Part shown: positions 43,409-51,175 of the stretch, piece by piece | Position numbering within the stretch: position 1 is the stretch's first letter | Layout of the letters: each line of letters opens with the position of its first letter | Origin: Flavobacterium anhuiense | Lineage (GTDB): Bacteria; Bacteroidota; Bacteroidia; Flavobacteriales; Flavobacteriaceae | Assembly (NCBI RefSeq): GCF_004151235.1 | Contig: NZ_JUIV01000007.1 | Coordinates: 1-64,000 of the forward strand | Length of the DNA stretch: 64,000 nucleotides | Direction of reading: 5' to 3' | Program-made: the position numbers and the translations under genes | Notes under the pieces: generated by a model | Told to the model about the DNA's origin: nothing | The model's database searches: none | What the model saw: only the letters and a program-made list of their open reading frames with translations

Positions 43409-44692
43409 ATGAATAAAATAGATAATCCAAAACCAGAAATCTGGTCAGAAATATTAAAAAGACCGACTAAAACTGTAGATGATATAGAACTTACGGTAAA
43501 AGAAATCTTCAAAGAAGTTCAAAGAAAAGGAGATGAAGCTGTTGCAAAATACACTTCGATTTTTGACGGAATTTCTCAAGACAATTATGAAGTTTCGCAA
43601 GCAGAAATTGATGAAGCAATTAGTTTGATTCCGAACGAGCTGAAAGAAGCTATTGAATTAGCGAAAGACAATATTTATAAATTTCACAATGCTCAAAAAA
43701 CAGATCGTGTTTCTGTTGAAACTATAGAAGGTGTAAACTGTTGGCAGGAAAAAAGACCAATTCAAAAAATCGGTTTGTATATTCCTGGAGGAACAGCGCC
43801 TTTGTTTTCGACTGTTTTAATGTTGGCTGTGCCTGCTGAAATTGCGGGTTGCAAAGAAATTGTGTTGTGTTCTCCGCCGGATAAAAAAGGAAAAATTAAT
43901 CCGGCAATTTTGTATGCTGCAAATTTATGTGGTGTCACTAAGATTCTAAAGGTTGGCGGAATCCAAGCTATTGCAGGAATGACTTTTGGAACACAATCAA
44001 TTCCTAAAGTATATAAAATCTTCGGCCCAGGAAATCAATTTGTGACTGTGGCTAAACAGTTGGCAACTCAATTTGGTGTTGCAATTGATATGCCTGCAGG
44101 GCCTTCAGAACTGTTAATTGTTGCTGATGATACAGCGGTTCCAGCTTTTGTAGCGTCAGATTTATTATCTCAAGCAGAACACGGAACTGACAGTCAGGTA
44201 ATTTTAGTTTCGACTTCAAAAAAGCTAATTTCAGAAGTAGAAAAAGAAGTTCAGTCACAATTGGAAGTGCTTCCAAGAAAAGCTATAGCAGAAAAAGCAA
44301 TTGAAAATTCAAAATTGATTTATGTCGAAAATGATCAGATTGCTTTAGATTTAATCAATGAATATGGCCCAGAACACTTTATAATCTGCTCAGAATACGA
44401 TGATTTCTATTGCAACGGAATTGTAAATGCAGGTTCTGTCTTCATCGGAAATTATACGCCTGAAAGTGCTGGGGATTACGCTTCAGGAACCAATCACACA
44501 TTGCCAACAAATGGTTATGCGAAGAATTACAGCGGTGTAAATCTAGACAGTTTTATGAAATCAATGACATTTCAGAAAATTTCAGAAAAAGGAATTCAAA
44601 ACATTGGGAAAGCGATAGAATTGATGGCTGAAGCCGAAGGGTTACAAGCGCATAAAAATGCTGTGACGCTGAGATTAAAGAGTTTAGAATAA
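43409..44692 (+). CDS. hisD: Histidinol dehydrogenase
   Basis: Last two steps: oxidises L-histidinol through histidinal to L-histidine, with two NAD and a zinc ion. The 427-residue protein has PIQKIGLYIPGGTAPLFSTVLMLAVPA, KVYKIFGPGNQFVTVAKQLA, LLSQAEHGTDSQV with the zinc-ligand His, and ESAGDYASGTNHTLPTNG with the catalytic region. I take the ATG at 43409 (MNKIDNPKPEIW); the frame is open to a TTG at 43385 but that extension is not conserved in the family. Confidence 0.95.
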   Translation: MNKIDNPKPEIWSEILKRPTKTVDDIELTVKEIFKEVQRKGDEAVAKYTSIFDGISQDNYEVSQAEIDEAISLIPNELKEAIELAKDNIYKFHNAQKTDRVSVETIEGVNCWQEKRPIQKIGLYIPGGTAPLFSTVLMLAVPAEIAGCKEIVLCSPPDKKGKINPAILYAANLCGVTKILKVGGIQAIAGMTFGTQSIPKVYKIFGPGNQFVTVAKQLATQFGVAIDMPAGPSELLIVADDTAVPAFVASDLLSQAEHGTDSQVILVSTSKKLISEVEKEVQSQLEVLPRKAIAEKAIENSKLIYVENDQIALDLINEYGPEHFIICSEYDDFYCNGIVNAGSVFIGNYTPESAGDYASGTNHTLPTNGYAKNYSGVNLDSFMKSMTFQKISEKGIQNIGKAIELMAEAEGLQAHKNAVTLRLKSLE

Positions 44693-44782
44693 GAAAAAGA
44701 AAAGAAGCAAGAAGAAAGATATTGAGTGGGTAAGATAAGAAGTCTTTTCTCTTGTTTCTAATAGTCCAAAAAACAACAACAA

Positions 44783-45832
44783 ATGAACATATTCGATATA
44801 AATACAATTACACGTGAAAACGTAAAATCTTTAAAACCCTATTCTTCTGCGAGAGATGAGTTTGAAGATTTTGATACAGCCGAAATGATTTTTTTGGATG
44901 CCAATGAAAATCCGTATCAAAATGGAGTGAATCGTTATCCAGATCCACAGCAGAATTCGGTTAAAGCGATTTTGGCCAAGAATAATTTAGTAAAGCAAAG
45001 TCAGATTTTGTTAGGAAACGGAAGTGATGAAGTTTTAGATTTGCTTTTTAGAGCTTTCTGCGAACCTAACAAAGACAATATTATTTCGCTTCCTCCGACA
45101 TATGGAATGTATGGAGTTTTGGCAAATATCAATGCAGTAGAAAATAGAGAAGTTTTGCTTTCAACTGATTTTCAGCCACAAGTAGAAAAGATTCTAGAAG
45201 CCGTTGACGAAAACACGAAAATCATCTTTTTATGTTCTCCGAACAATCCAACGGGAAATTCTTTCTCAGATGAAAGTGTTGTGAAATTACTTCAAAACTT
45301 CAAAGGTTTGGTTGTAATTGATGAAGCTTATATTGATTTTTCAGATAAAGAAAGCTGGCTGACAGAAATCGACGAATATCCGAATTTAGTGATTACTCAA
45401 ACTCTTTCCAAAGCGTATGGTTTGGCTGGAATACGTTTAGGAATTTGCTACGCTTCTGAAGAAGTGATTTCAATTCTAAACAAAATCAAACCGCCTTATA
45501 ATGTAAACGAACTTACGCAGCAAAGAGCTAAAGAGCGTTTAAAAGATTCTGATAAAATTAAACAAGAAATTGTTTCTATTATTGAGCAAAGAGAAGAATT
45601 GCTTAAAGTATTGCTTGAAGTAAATTTTGTTGAGAAAGTATATCCAACAGAAGCCAATTTTATCTTGGCAAAAGTAGATGACGCTAACAAAAGATACGAC
45701 CAGTTAATTGAAAAAGGAATCGTTATCCGCAATAGAACAACACAACCTTTATGTGAAAATTGTCTTCGTTTTACCATTGGAACAAAGGAAGAAAATGCTG
45801 TTGTAATTAGAGAATTGAAATTATTGAATTAG
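44783..45832 (+). CDS. hisC: Histidinol-phosphate aminotransferase
   Basis: PLP-dependent transfer of an amino group from glutamate to imidazole acetol phosphate. The 349-residue fold type I protein has LLGNGSDEVLDLLFRAF, FLCSPNNPTGNSF, VVIDEAYIDF and the PLP lysine in TQTLSKAYGLAGIRLGIC; the C-terminal Arg lies in CLRFTIGTKEEN. It lies 90 bp after hisD; the spacer has a loose AAGAAG/CTTCTT-type symmetry only. Confidence 0.95.
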   Translation: MNIFDINTITRENVKSLKPYSSARDEFEDFDTAEMIFLDANENPYQNGVNRYPDPQQNSVKAILAKNNLVKQSQILLGNGSDEVLDLLFRAFCEPNKDNIISLPPTYGMYGVLANINAVENREVLLSTDFQPQVEKILEAVDENTKIIFLCSPNNPTGNSFSDESVVKLLQNFKGLVVIDEAYIDFSDKESWLTEIDEYPNLVITQTLSKAYGLAGIRLGICYASEEVISILNKIKPPYNVNELTQQRAKERLKDSDKIKQEIVSIIEQREELLKVLLEVNFVEKVYPTEANFILAKVDDANKRYDQLIEKGIVIRNRTTQPLCENCLRFTIGTKEENAVVIRELKLLN

Positions 45833-45841
45833 AAATTATTA

Positions 45842-45981
45842 GCCACAGATTAGAAAGATTAAAATGTTTTTTTTCTGTGCGTGATTTAGCCACGAATTAC
45901 ACAAATTACCACGAATTAAATTAGAGAAATTCGTGAATTCGTGGCTAAAAAAATCATATTAATCTGTGAAATCAGTGGCAA
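45842..45981. repeat. Nested palindromic repeats between hisC and hisB, family 3 (copy 2)
   Basis: An outer pair GCCACAGATTAGAAAGATT and TTAATCTGTGAAATCAGTGG encloses an inner palindrome AGCCACGAATTACACAAATT ... AAATTCGTGAATTCGTGGCT. The same two word families (GCCACAGATT and GCCACGAATT) lie side by side at 6141-6241. The block fills nearly all of the 161-bp hisC-hisB spacer. Confidence 0.75.
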
Positions 45982-45993
45982 AACAAAATACAT

Positions 45994-47130
45994 ATGAAAA
46001 AAGTACTTTTTATCGATCGTGATGGTACGATTGTTTTAGAACCTGAAAATTATCAATTAGATAGCTTAGATAAACTAGAGTTTTACCCAAAAGCATTTCA
46101 ATATTTGGCTAAAATTGCTGCTGAATTAGATTACGAACTTGCAATGGTAACGAATCAGGACGGCTTAGGAACTGATAGTTTTCCAGAAGATACATTTTGG
46201 CCAACGCAGAATTTTATTCTAAAAGCATTTGAAAACGAAGGAGTTGTTTTTGATGAAATTTTTGTAGACAGAACTTTTCCAGAAGAAAATGCACCAACTC
46301 GCAAACCAAGAACTGGAATGCTAACTAAATACTTGAATAATCCAGAATATGATTTAGAAAACTCTTTTGTTTTAGGTGATCGTTTGACAGATGTAGAACT
46401 GGCTAAAAACCTTGGTGCAAAAGCTATTTTCATGAATGATACAGATGGAATTGGAAGCAACGAAATTTCATCAAAACGTGAAGAATTAAACGAGACAATC
46501 GTTTTGCAAACAATGGATTGGAAGAAAATCTATGAGTTTTTGAAATTAGAAGCGCGTTCAGCCTCAATTACAAGAAAAACCAACGAAACGGATATTTACA
46601 TCAATCTAAATATTGACGGAACTGGAAAAAGCAAAATCGATACTGGAATTGCATTTTTTGATCACATGTTAGACCAAATCTCACGTCATGGTCAAATGGA
46701 CTTAGAAATCACAGTAAAAGGCGATTTAGAAGTCGATGAGCACCATACAATTGAAGATACAGCAATTGCCTTAGGAGAAGTTTTCGCGAAAGCGTTAGGG
46801 AATAAACTAGGAATCGAGCGCTACGGATTCTGCCTTCCCATGGATGATTGTTTAGCACAAGCTGCAATTGATTTTGGAGGAAGAAACTGGCTTGTTTGGG
46901 AAACTGAATTCAAACGCGAAATGGTAGGTAAAATGCCAACAGAAATGTTTTATCATTTCTTTAAATCATTTACAGACGGCGCAAAAGCCAACTTAAATAT
47001 AAAAGCAGAAGGAATTAACGAGCATCACAAAATTGAAGCTATTTTTAAAGCTTTCGCTAAAGCCATAAAAGTAGCCGTAAAAAGGGATACAGAAAAAATG
47101 ATTTTGCCAAGTACTAAAGGTATGTTGTAA
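45994..47130 (+). CDS. hisB: Bifunctional histidinol-phosphatase / imidazoleglycerol-phosphate dehydratase
   Basis: A 378-residue fusion. Residues about 1-165 are a HAD phosphatase ([19 protein letters not shown] with the catalytic DxD, and [17 protein letters not shown]). Residues about 185-378 are the manganese-dependent dehydratase ([42 protein letters not shown] and [18 protein letters not shown]). The fusion is the arrangement of enterobacteria and many Bacteroidota. Confidence 0.96.
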   Translation: MKKVLFIDRDGTIVLEPENYQLDSLDKLEFYPKAFQYLAKIAAELDYELAMVTNQDGLGTDSFPEDTFWPTQNFILKAFENEGVVFDEIFVDRTFPEENAPTRKPRTGMLTKYLNNPEYDLENSFVLGDRLTDVELAKNLGAKAIFMNDTDGIGSNEISSKREELNETIVLQTMDWKKIYEFLKLEARSASITRKTNETDIYINLNIDGTGKSKIDTGIAFFDHMLDQISRHGQMDLEITVKGDLEVDEHHTIEDTAIALGEVFAKALGNKLGIERYGFCLPMDDCLAQAAIDFGGRNWLVWETEFKREMVGKMPTEMFYHFFKSFTDGAKANLNIKAEGINEHHKIEAIFKAFAKAIKVAVKRDTEKMILPSTKGML

Positions 47131-47136
47131 AAAGTT

Positions 47137-47220
47137 TAACCGCAAAGTACGCAAAGATTTACGCAAAGCACACAAGTGTTTTCGCGTTCTTAGCGTAAAT
47201 CTTTGCGAACCTAGCGGTTA
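47137..47220. repeat. Long palindrome between hisB and hisH, family 4 (full copy)
   Basis: The arms at 47137-47164 and 47193-47220 pair at 25 of 28 positions around a 28-nt centre. The left arm starts TAACCGCAAAGTACGCAAAG and the right arm ends AACCTAGCGGTTA. A half copy is at 35419-35459. Confidence 0.8.
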
Positions 47221-47254
47221 AGTAAAATAGTATTAATGATTTTAAGTTGAAGAG

Positions 47255-47286
47255 AAATCTAAAATCTAAAATCTAAAATCTAAAAA
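47255..47286 (+). repeat. AAAATCT tandem repeat before hisH, family 5
   Basis: Just over four copies of the heptamer AAAATCT run up to 5 bp before the hisH TTG start codon. Confidence 0.75.
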
Positions 47287-47291
47287 TAATT

Positions 47292-47873
47292 TTGAAAATA
47301 GTAATTATAAATTACGGAGCAGGAAATATTCAGAGCATTATGTTTGCTATTGAAAGATTGGGTTTTAAGGCTGTTTTGAGTAATAATCCAGAGGAAATTA
47401 AATCGGCTGATAAAGTGATTTTTCCTGGCGTGGGCGAGGCGAGTTCAGCTATGGCTAAACTTCGTGAAAGCGGTTTGGATAGCCTGATTCCAGAATTGAA
47501 ACAGCCTGTTTTAGGAATCTGTCTCGGAATGCAATTGATGTGCAATAAAACTGAAGAAGGAGATACAAAAGGTTTAGGGATTTTTGATGTTGATGTTTTG
47601 AAATTTTCAAACAACGTAAAAGTGCCTCAAATGGGATGGAATCAGATTTATGATTTAAAGACTGATTTGTTTAAAGACATTTCTGAAAATGAATTCATGT
47701 ATTTGGTTCATAGTTTTTATGCACCAAATTGTCCAGAATCGATCGCAACAACAAATTACGATGTTGAATACGCGTCAGCTTTACAAAAAAACAATTTCTA
47801 CGGAACACAGTTTCACCCAGAAAAAAGCGGTGATGTTGGCGAAAAGATTCTAGGTAATTTTTTAAAAATGTAA
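47292..47873 (+). CDS. hisH: Imidazole glycerol phosphate synthase, glutaminase subunit
   Basis: Class I glutamine amidotransferase that feeds ammonia to HisF. The 193-residue protein has INYGAGNIQSI, the nucleophile Cys in VLGICLGMQLM, and His and Glu in FHPEKSG. The start is TTG (TTGAAAATAGTAATT), since the conserved KIVIINYGAGN begins there. The gene precedes hisA and hisF in the common H-A-F order. Confidence 0.94.
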   Translation: MKIVIINYGAGNIQSIMFAIERLGFKAVLSNNPEEIKSADKVIFPGVGEASSAMAKLRESGLDSLIPELKQPVLGICLGMQLMCNKTEEGDTKGLGIFDVDVLKFSNNVKVPQMGWNQIYDLKTDLFKDISENEFMYLVHSFYAPNCPESIATTNYDVEYASALQKNNFYGTQFHPEKSGDVGEKILGNFLKM

Positions 47874-47928
47874 AAACTTCAATATCAATCAAATATCAAA
47901 AAAAAAAAGCAACAATTTCAATTTTTAG

Positions 47929-47959
47929 AATCTAAAATCTAAAATCAGAAATCTAAAAT
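47929..47959 (+). repeat. TCTAAAATC repeat before hisA, family 5
   Basis: AATCTAAAATCTAAAATC, then AGAAATCTAAAAT, ending 7 bp before the hisA ATG. The preceding 20 bases are shared with the hisF-hisI spacer (TTTTTAGAATCTAAAATCT). Confidence 0.7.
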
Positions 47960-47966
47960 AATAAAA

Positions 47967-48692
47967 ATGAGAATAATACCAGCCATAGATATCATTGATG
48001 GAAAATGCGTTCGTTTGTCCAAAGGTGATTATGATACGAAGATAATTTACAACGAGAATCCACTTGAAGTGGCAAAATCATTTGAAGCACATGGAATCGA
48101 ATATCTGCATTTAGTGGATTTAGACGGTGCAAAATCAAGTAAAATTGTCAATTATAAGATTTTAGAACAAATTGCTACGCAAACAAGTCTGAAAATTGAT
48201 TTCGGTGGCGGTTTAAAATCGGATGATGATTTGAGAATTGCTTTTGAAAGTGGTGCAAATCAAATCACCGGCGGAAGTATTGCGGTAAAAAACAGAGCAA
48301 TTTTTGAAAAATGGATTTCAGAATATGGTTCAGAGAAAATTATTTTAGGCGCTGATGCAAAAGATGAAAAAATTGCTGTTTCTGGTTGGTTAGAAGAATC
48401 AAATGAAGATTTAGTTCCTTTTATTCAAGACTATCAATCAAAAGGAATTCAGTATGTTATCTGTACAGATATTGCCAAAGACGGAATGCTTCAAGGCCCA
48501 AGTTTTGATTTGTACAACAAAATTTTAGAAGAAGCTAAAGGGATAAAATTAATAGCTTCTGGTGGAATTTCAACTTTCGACGAATTACCAAAATTAGCAG
48601 AATTAGGCTGTGAAGGAACAATCATCGGAAAAGCGATTTACGAGGGAAGAATTACTTTGAAACAACTTGAGGATTTTATAATTAGAAAATGA
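47967..48692 (+). CDS. hisA: Phosphoribosylformimino-5-aminoimidazole carboxamide ribotide isomerase
   Basis: Amadori isomerase with a (beta/alpha)8 barrel, 241 residues. The N-terminal catalytic Asp lies in [19 protein letters not shown] and the second in [17 protein letters not shown]; phosphate-binding glycines are in [11 protein letters not shown] and [11 protein letters not shown]. The length is normal. It precedes hisF by 82 bp. Confidence 0.96.
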   Translation: MRIIPAIDIIDGKCVRLSKGDYDTKIIYNENPLEVAKSFEAHGIEYLHLVDLDGAKSSKIVNYKILEQIATQTSLKIDFGGGLKSDDDLRIAFESGANQITGGSIAVKNRAIFEKWISEYGSEKIILGADAKDEKIAVSGWLEESNEDLVPFIQDYQSKGIQYVICTDIAKDGMLQGPSFDLYNKILEEAKGIKLIASGGISTFDELPKLAELGCEGTIIGKAIYEGRITLKQLEDFIIRK

Positions 48693-48703
48693 GAAAATTT
48701 GAT

Positions 48704-48744
48704 AATTAGATAATTTACACAGTATGTGAAGTAATTATCTAATT
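48704..48744. repeat. Palindrome between hisA and hisF, family 8 (copy 2)
   Basis: AATTAGATAATTT (48704-48716) pairs with GTAATTATCTAATT (48731-48744) with one bulge. The following CTAATTGACTAATTCTCTAATT resembles the sequence at 13407-13440 between efp and the LpxD-like gene. Confidence 0.65.
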
Positions 48745-48774
48745 GACTAATTCTCTAATTAACACATTAGATAA

Positions 48775-49530
48775 ATGTTAGCAAAAAGAATCATACCTTG
48801 TTTAGATATAAAAAACGGAAGAACCGTAAAAGGCGTTAATTTCGTTGACTTGCGCGATGCGGGAGATCCTGTGGAATTGGCTGCAATTTATTCAGCTGAA
48901 GGTGCAGACGAATTGGTTTTTCTGGATATTTCGGCAACAGAAGAAAGACGTAAAACACTGGTAAATATGGTGCGAAGCGTTGCAGAAAAAATCAATATTC
49001 CGTTTACGGTTGGCGGTGGGATTTCATCTGTTGAAGATGTTGATATTCTGTTGAATAACGGAGCTGATAAAGTTTCAATCAATTCATCGGCAGTTAAAAA
49101 TCCACAATTAATTAATGATTTAGCGCAGAAATTTGGAAGCCAATGTGTTGTAGTAGCAATTGATGCCAAGCAAATCGACGGAAAATGGATTGTGCATTTA
49201 GTTGGCGGAAAAGTACCAACTGAATTGAATTTATTTGACTGGGCTGTTGAAGTGGCAGAACGTGGTGCAGGAGAAATTTTATTCACTTCAATGGATAATG
49301 ACGGAACCAAAAATGGGTTTGCAAACGAAGCTTTGGCTAAACTTTCAGAATTAGTAAATATTCCAATCATTGCTTCTGGAGGAGCTGGAAACATTCAGCA
49401 TTTCGTAGATTCGTTTCAAAAAGGAAAAGCAGACGCCGCTTTGGCTGCAAGTGTTTTTCACTTTAAAGAGATTGAAATCAAAGCCTTAAAACAAGAATTA
49501 AGAAATAATAATATAGAAGTAAGATTATAA
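48775..49530 (+). CDS. hisF: Imidazole glycerol phosphate synthase, cyclase subunit
   Basis: Closes the imidazole ring and releases AICAR, using ammonia from HisH. The 251-residue barrel has the catalytic Asp in [26 protein letters not shown] and the second Asp in [12 protein letters not shown], with phosphate sites [11 protein letters not shown] and [12 protein letters not shown]. The length is normal. Confidence 0.96.
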   Translation: MLAKRIIPCLDIKNGRTVKGVNFVDLRDAGDPVELAAIYSAEGADELVFLDISATEERRKTLVNMVRSVAEKINIPFTVGGGISSVEDVDILLNNGADKVSINSSAVKNPQLINDLAQKFGSQCVVVAIDAKQIDGKWIVHLVGGKVPTELNLFDWAVEVAERGAGEILFTSMDNDGTKNGFANEALAKLSELVNIPIIASGGAGNIQHFVDSFQKGKADAALAASVFHFKEIEIKALKQELRNNNIEVRL

Positions 49531-49608
49531 AATTCCAATTTTTGAAGCGCCAAATTCCAATCAATAGCAATATCAAAAAATCAAAAAAAATAAATTTTCA
49601 GTTTTTAG

Positions 49609-49639
49609 AATCTAAAATCTGAAATCTAAAATCTAAAAT
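49609..49639 (+). repeat. TCTAAAATC repeat before hisIE, family 5
   Basis: TCTAAAATCT, GAAATCTAAA, ATCTAAAAT in tandem, ending 4 bp before the hisIE ATG. Closely related to the run before hisA. Confidence 0.7.
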
Positions 49640-49643
49640 AGAC

Positions 49644-50240
49644 ATGGACATCGATATCAAAAGCGCACACGGATTAATTCCGGCGATAATTCAGGATTCA
49701 GAAACAAAAAATGTTTTGATGCTGGGTTATATGAACGAAGAATCGCTTCAAAAAACAATAGAAACACAAAAAGTAACTTTCTTTAGTCGTTCAAAGCAAA
49801 GACTTTGGACAAAAGGCGAGGAGAGTGGTAATTTTTTAAACTTAGTAAGCATTAAAAATGACTGTGATGGCGATACGCTTTTAATTCAGGCAAAACCTGT
49901 TGGGCCAACGTGTCACACGGGTGCAGATACCTGTTGGCAGGAGCCAAATGATGCTAATTACGGTTTTATTTCACAATTAGAAAATACAATTAAAACCCGT
50001 AGAGAAAATGCTGATTCTGAACAGAGTTATGTGGCTTCTTTGTTTGCAAAAGGAATAAATAAAATAGCGCAAAAAGTAGGTGAGGAAGCTGTAGAAGTCG
50101 TTATCGAAGCGAAAGACGATAATGACGATTTATTTCTTAGCGAAAGCGCCGATTTGCTATTTCATTATTTGATTTTATTGCAGGCAAAAGGTTATCAATT
50201 AAATGATGTTGTTGAAGTTTTGAAAAAGCGTCAGAAGTAA
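49644..50240 (+). CDS. hisIE: Bifunctional phosphoribosyl-AMP cyclohydrolase / phosphoribosyl-ATP pyrophosphatase
   Basis: A 198-residue fusion. Residues about 1-105 are the HisI cyclohydrolase with VLMLGYMNEESLQKT, FFSRSKQRLWTKGEESGN and the zinc site GPTCHTGADTCW. Residues about 110-198 are the HisE pyrophosphatase with KVGEEAVEVVIEAKDDN and ESADLLFHYLILL. It is the last gene of the his operon. Confidence 0.96.
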   Translation: MDIDIKSAHGLIPAIIQDSETKNVLMLGYMNEESLQKTIETQKVTFFSRSKQRLWTKGEESGNFLNLVSIKNDCDGDTLLIQAKPVGPTCHTGADTCWQEPNDANYGFISQLENTIKTRRENADSEQSYVASLFAKGINKIAQKVGEEAVEVVIEAKDDNDDLFLSESADLLFHYLILLQAKGYQLNDVVEVLKKRQK

Positions 50241-50248
50241 AATATTTT

Positions 50249-50305
50249 GTTTCAGGTTTCAGGTTTCAAGTTCCATGGGATAATCTGAAACTTAAAACCT
50301 GAGAC
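50249..50305. repeat. Palindromic repeat after hisIE, family 6 (copy 1)
   Basis: GTTTCAGGTTTCAGGTTTCAAG (50249-50270, three near-repeats) pairs imperfectly with CTGAAACTTAAAACCTGAGAC (50285-50305). It lies between convergent genes and may serve as a terminator despite lacking a T run. A related palindrome is at 60929-60977. Confidence 0.6.
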
Positions 50306-50314
50306 AAACTAAAC

Positions 50315-51013
50315 TCACTCCATAAATTCAAAAACAGCAAATTCTGCTGGTTGATGGAATCCAAAAACTGAAGTTTTATACGGCTGTAAAGCAAGATATT
50401 CCGTTGTATCGCCGTAATCAATTCTAAAAGTGTTTCCTCTCCATTTTGTTCCAATTTTTGGTTTTTTAAATCCGCCATTTTCAATTTTTTTGAGGTTAGA
50501 AAAAGGGATTTTGATTTCTACTGTATAGCCATCAGAATTTATTTTGCTAACAGATTCCATACCTTTAATATCAAAATCCATCGAAGTATTCCATCCTCCG
50601 CATTCTGGCGTAATGCATTTTAAAACCAAATCATAATTTGTAGAAAATGCATTCACTCCAATTTCAATATAATTCTGTCCATCTCCATCCGGATCTAGAA
50701 AAATTTCAGCTAAATCATCTGTGTTGAATATTTGAGAATCTTTTGTTTGCGCTGTGCCAATGATTTTAGAATCAGTGCATTTATAAGCTAAATAGAAGTT
50801 TTTGCTATTCCACGAAAGTGAAACAAAAGTTTGTTGGGAAGCTTTTTCGCCTGTATTATGAATTACAAACGGACCAAGAAAAGGGGGTTTCCATTCTGAT
50901 AAATCGCCATCAATATTAATTTTGCCATTTGTTTTATGAACAGGAAATGTCTGAGAATAAACGGATAATTGGCAGAATAAAAGCGAAACAATAGTAATGT
51001 ATTGCAATTTCAT
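50315..51013 (-). CDS. CBM9-like carbohydrate-binding domain protein
   Basis: A 232-residue secreted protein: signal peptide MKLQYITIVSLLFCQLSVYSQ, then one family 9-like carbohydrate-binding domain (KTNGKINIDGDLSEWKPPFLGPF, TDDLAEIFLDPDGDGQNYIEIGVN, VEIKIPFSNL). Conserved acidic residues near the calcium site are visible in DPDGDG. It occurs alone here, whereas related domains are often attached to glycan-degrading enzymes. It is convergent with hisIE and divergent from the M1 peptidase gene. Confidence 0.8.
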   Translation of the reverse strand: MKLQYITIVSLLFCQLSVYSQTFPVHKTNGKINIDGDLSEWKPPFLGPFVIHNTGEKASQQTFVSLSWNSKNFYLAYKCTDSKIIGTAQTKDSQIFNTDDLAEIFLDPDGDGQNYIEIGVNAFSTNYDLVLKCITPECGGWNTSMDFDIKGMESVSKINSDGYTVEIKIPFSNLKKIENGGFKKPKIGTKWRGNTFRIDYGDTTEYLALQPYKTSVFGFHQPAEFAVFEFME

Positions 51014-51116
51014 AAAGCACTGAATATAATTGAATAGCTAAAGTAAAGAAAATGCGTTTATCTATTGTTTTTGATTGTTAAAATGATAAAAATTTAAAAA
51101 GTTTGATATGAATGTT

Positions 51117-51124
51117 TACATTTG
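51117..51124 (+). promoter_or_regulatory. Candidate -7 box (TACATTTG) ahead of the M1 peptidase
   Basis: TACATTTG matches TAnnTTTG, 51 bp before the start codon. Confidence 0.4.
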
Positions 51125-51175
51125 TTGAAGATTAAAACAGGTTTGACAACCTTATTTATTTCAAATTTATAAATA

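Noticed and set aside
47255..47286. Tandem heptamer array considered as a CRISPR fragment
   Set aside because: The units are 7 bp with no spacers between them, and no cas gene is in the window.
48888..49394. Open frame of 168 codons antisense to hisF
   Set aside because: It lies wholly within hisF, whose motifs are intact, and its translation has low-complexity Ser/Pro-rich content typical of a shadow frame.
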